A stretch of 64,000 bases of DNA from Protula sp. h YS-2021 (lineage: Eukaryota; Annelida; Polychaeta; Sabellida; Serpulidae), in the NCBI GenBank assembly GCA_949752745.1, contig OX457028.1, positions 8,949,389-9,013,388 on the forward strand. The letters are read 5' to 3'. The notes under the pieces are model-generated. The model had not been told where the DNA came from, made no database searches, and saw only the letters and a program-made list of their open reading frames with translations. The translations under genes were made by a program, and so were the position numbers. Below, piece after piece: positions 61,375 through 64,000 of this stretch. Positions within the stretch are counted from its first letter, which is position 1, and each line of letters starts with the position of its first letter.

Positions 61375-64000
61375 ATGGCAACAGTCTACTGTCATGATTG
61401 TGATGTGACATTTCCATCTCTGGAATTGTTCGTGACACACACATGCAAACCGGCTAGGATGAAACGTGCTCATGAAGAGCTTGTTGAGCAGATTGAAGCC
61501 AAGAGACGAAAAACCGTACAAGATGGTGTTGAAAGACCTGATCCAGTCCTCTGCTGTAAATGCGCCAAGATATTTTCCTCTTTGGATGCATTTGAGACAC
61601 ATGCATGTGCTGAGATGGAAAATGTGTCTCATGAAGAACAAAGAAAGAAAGAGACAGGACAAGTAGGCAGAGGCAGAAGAGTGAGTCTTGGTGAAAACGC
61701 GCAGGAAAGACGGTTTGAGCCTGAAGATGGATCGGATTTGCTACTCGAAATGCGACAACAAGAGAATAGAATCAAGAGACATTTGTTCGAAACGTTAAAC
61801 CGTGGCATGAAATGGTACATTGTGGTACATGCACGCTTCAAGAAAATGACACCAAATACTGAAGGCGTGATGGTAGAACAGGTGGATAATGCCTTCATCA
61901 GTAGTCCAACGTATGCAGCATACAATCCAACAGATATTGAGAAGGACTTGCCAGAAGCCTATAAAGAATTGTTTACCAGGTTTGATGAACATGAGCGACA
62001 AGGCTCTGGCTGGGTGTTGGATAACATATTATTCATTGAAGTGCATACAGCTACGTCAGCGCCACTGGAAGCAAGCAGTTTTATCCCACTACCGAAGAAA
62101 GTAAAGAGTACAAAGGCTGTGTTAAACATTCAGAATAAAGACAACAAGTGCTTCTTATGGTCTGTACTGGCTCACCTTCACCCTTCAACAAACAGTCCTT
62201 GCCGCGTGAGTCATTACACACCATTTGAGAACGAATTGAAGGTGGAAGGCATGACATTTCCCACACCGATTACAGACATTCCAAAGTTTGAAAAGGAGAA
62301 TGATGTGTCCATTAACGTGTTTGGATATGAACATGATGTCGTTGTTCCCATACAACTCAGTCGAAACACCAGCGCCAGAGAAATCAACTTGCTTTTGATT
62401 AGCAATGACAAGACAAGACATTATTGCCTCATCAAGAATTTCAGCAGACTGATGGCTTATCGATCAAAGCATAATGGTGCAGCTTTTTATTGTTTCAACT
62501 GTCTTCATGGGTTTAGGCGACAAGATCTTTTAGACAAGCATCGTGAAGTGTGTGGCAAGCATGGAGCACAACGTTTATCATTCCCCAAGGAACCCTTCAT
62601 CAAGTTCAAGAATGTAGCCAAACAACAGCGAGCGCCGTTTGTCATTTATGCGGACTTTGAATGTTTCACGAAAAAGCATGAAGGAGACAAGTATCAACAT
62701 CATCGTCCAAACAGCTTTGCCTATGTGGTTGTCAGCCAATATGATACACGTGCTCCAGTCGTATATCGAGGCGATAATGCTGTGAAAGTCTTTTTAGACC
62801 ATATGGTATATGAACGTGATCGTATTGTGCATGGTCTACAGCAGAAAAAGAAAATGGTGATGACTCATGAAGATGAAGAGGATTATAAGAACGCCACAGA
62901 TTGCTACATTTGTCATGAGCCTCTAGGAGCAGATCGTGTGAGAGATCATGACCATATCAATGGCAAATACCGCGGAGCTGCACATAATGAATGCAATTTA
63001 CAATTTCGATTTCGAAAGGATAAGCAGGATGTTGAAGATTCTTTCATCATTCCTGTGTTTTTCCACAATTTACGAGGCTATGACAGCCATTTGATCATGG
63101 AAGAAATTGGAAAGTTCAAAAACGAAACCATTACAGTCATTCCCAACACCGTTGAGAAATATATTGCATTCACCATGAGCAATCTGAAATTTACAGACAG
63201 CTTTCAGTTCATGAGTACTTCTCTACAGAAGTTGGTCTCCAACCTGGCAGCAGAAGGGAAAGACAACTTTTATCACATGACGTCACACATTCACGATAGT
63301 GACCAACAAGAGTTACTGTTGAGAAAGGGAGTATACCCTTATGATTACGTGGATGAGCCATCCAAGTTTGCTGAAACACAACTGCCGTCCAAGGACAAGT
63401 TTTACAGTCTGCTCAGTGAAGAAGGCATTAGCGATGAAGATTATGCGCATGCGCAGAAGGTGTGGGAAACATTCCACTGTACTACATTTGGCGAATACCA
63501 TGACTTGTACCTGAAATCAGATGTGTTGCTGCTGGCTGACGTGTTTGAAAACTTTCGTCACGTATGTCTCAACACGTATGAATTAGATCCTGCTCACTAC
63601 TATACAGCGCCAGGACTGTCGTGGGATGCCATGTTGAAAGCGACAAAGGTGAAATTGGAATTGATCAACGACATTGACATGTACCAAATGGTTGAACAAG
63701 GTCTACGGGGAGGAATATCTGTCATCACACACAAGTATGCGAAAGCAAATAACCCCTACGTACCAGATTACAATCCCACGAAACCCACCAACTACTTGAC
63801 GTACCTGGATGCAAACAACTTGTATGGCTGGGCCATGTCACAAAGCATGCCACAAAGTGGATTTATGTGGGTGAGCGAGCCAGAATCCATTGACTTTATG
63901 GCTGTGGATGAAGATGACGAGATTGGGTACATTTTAGAAGTGGATTTGGAATACCCATATTCAATTCATGATCGTCATAATCACTACCCAGTGGCTCCAG
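61375..64000 (+). CDS. protein-primed family B DNA polymerase of Polinton copy 3, open to window edge
   Basis: 875 codons without a stop from ATG at 61375 to the end. This polymerase copies the linear element from a terminal protein. Two N-terminal CxxC...H zinc motifs are followed by an N-terminal domain, a third finger (CFNCLHGF...H...C) and the proofreading domain: exo I YADFEC (Asp427, Glu429), exo II NLRGYDSH (Asp570) and exo III YLKSD (Asp716). Between exo I and II lies a CYICH...RDHDHINGKYRGAAHNEC cluster (Cys510-Cys540), like the zinc/His-Asp site of endonuclease VII. Motif A is YLDANNLYG (Asp812). Motifs B and C lie beyond the window. It is ~90% alike to copy 2 but unbroken. Confidence 0.92.
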   Translation, partial: MATVYCHDCDVTFPSLELFVTHTCKPARMKRAHEELVEQIEAKRRKTVQDGVERPDPVLCCKCAKIFSSLDAFETHACAEMENVSHEEQRKKETGQVGRGRRVSLGENAQERRFEPEDGSDLLLEMRQQENRIKRHLFETLNRGMKWYIVVHARFKKMTPNTEGVMVEQVDNAFISSPTYAAYNPTDIEKDLPEAYKELFTRFDEHERQGSGWVLDNILFIEVHTATSAPLEASSFIPLPKKVKSTKAVLNIQNKDNKCFLWSVLAHLHPSTNSPCRVSHYTPFENELKVEGMTFPTPITDIPKFEKENDVSINVFGYEHDVVVPIQLSRNTSAREINLLLISNDKTRHYCLIKNFSRLMAYRSKHNGAAFYCFNCLHGFRRQDLLDKHREVCGKHGAQRLSFPKEPFIKFKNVAKQQRAPFVIYADFECFTKKHEGDKYQHHRPNSFAYVVVSQYDTRAPVVYRGDNAVKVFLDHMVYERDRIVHGLQQKKKMVMTHEDEEDYKNATDCYICHEPLGADRVRDHDHINGKYRGAAHNECNLQFRFRKDKQDVEDSFIIPVFFHNLRGYDSHLIMEEIGKFKNETITVIPNTVEKYIAFTMSNLKFTDSFQFMSTSLQKLVSNLAAEGKDNFYHMTSHIHDSDQQELLLRKGVYPYDYVDEPSKFAETQLPSKDKFYSLLSEEGISDEDYAHAQKVWETFHCTTFGEYHDLYLKSDVLLLADVFENFRHVCLNTYELDPAHYYTAPGLSWDAMLKATKVKLELINDIDMYQMVEQGLRGGISVITHKYAKANNPYVPDYNPTKPTNYLTYLDANNLYGWAMSQSMPQSGFMWVSEPESIDFMAVDEDDEIGYILEVDLEYPYSIHDRHNHYPVAP

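Larger units (their letters stand above)
59621..64000 (+). mobile_element. Polinton/Maverick copy 3, left part, runs off the window
   Basis: It begins AGTATGAAAAGGAGAGTTCT inside a host repeat. The outer region is rich in TGACGTCA. A poly-C minisatellite, a 12-bp repeat and the polymerase gene follow on the plus strand in the same order as the left half of copy 2. The terminal sequence differs from copies 1 and 2, so it is another subfamily. The exact start is inferred from the interrupted repeat; the right end is outside the window. Confidence 0.8.

Overview
The window looks like nuclear DNA of a marine-type invertebrate. It is AT-rich, with long introns bounded by GT/AG sites, many microsatellites and minisatellites, interspersed short repeats, and three copies of Polinton/Maverick virus-like DNA transposons. 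No marker here fixes the phylum. A 200-base N gap (19,204-19,403) shows it is a draft scaffold. Several breaks in the first Polinton are single-base losses in A or T runs and may be sequencing errors.

Host genes. An eight-exon astacin-type secreted zinc metalloprotease lies at 1,949-8,445. A paralogue with the same exon sizes and phases starts at 10,033 and resumes at 19,583-21,593. Its exons 3-5 are missing, and that interval holds Polinton copy 1 and the gap. An inverted fragment of its seventh exon sits at 22,660-22,955. An intronless 801-residue protein at 30,155-32,560 joins ankyrin-like repeats to a cGAS/Mab-21-type nucleotidyltransferase and is a candidate innate immune receptor. A five-exon gene at 52,065-58,827 encodes a four-pass membrane protein with a tyrosine-rich tail.

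Polintons. Copy 1 (11,597-19,203, plus strand, cut by the gap) carries two tRNA-like sequences, small unknown genes, a broken integrase, packaging ATPase, small basic protein, a conserved unknown protein, a possibly acylated small protein and the start of a jelly-roll capsid protein. Copy 2 (35,431-51,052) is complete from end to end, with ~715-bp terminal inverted repeats and an exact 6-bp target duplication (AATAAA). Its left half (plus strand) holds a damaged protein-primed DNA polymerase B and a run of PC4-like small proteins. Its right half (minus strand) holds the protease, capsid proteins, ATPase and an integrase remnant. Zinc-finger and RING cargo genes sit near both ends. Copy 3 (59,621 to the window edge) has an uninterrupted polymerase, still open at base 64,000.

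How the parts work together. By family knowledge, Polinton integrase and polymerase B serve insertion and self-synthesis, while ATPase, protease and the jelly-roll proteins serve particle assembly. Genes in the capsid block are tightly packed, with several ATGA stop/start overlaps. The outer ends of all three copies are full of TGACGTCA (CRE/ATF-type) palindromes. The points most worth following are the PC4-like gene family, the acylation-motif protein fused to a capsid protein in copy 2, replacement of the integrase core by a GC-rich zinc-finger cassette, the ankyrin-cGAS-like gene, and two host genes in which tandem repeats have copied a splice-site region.
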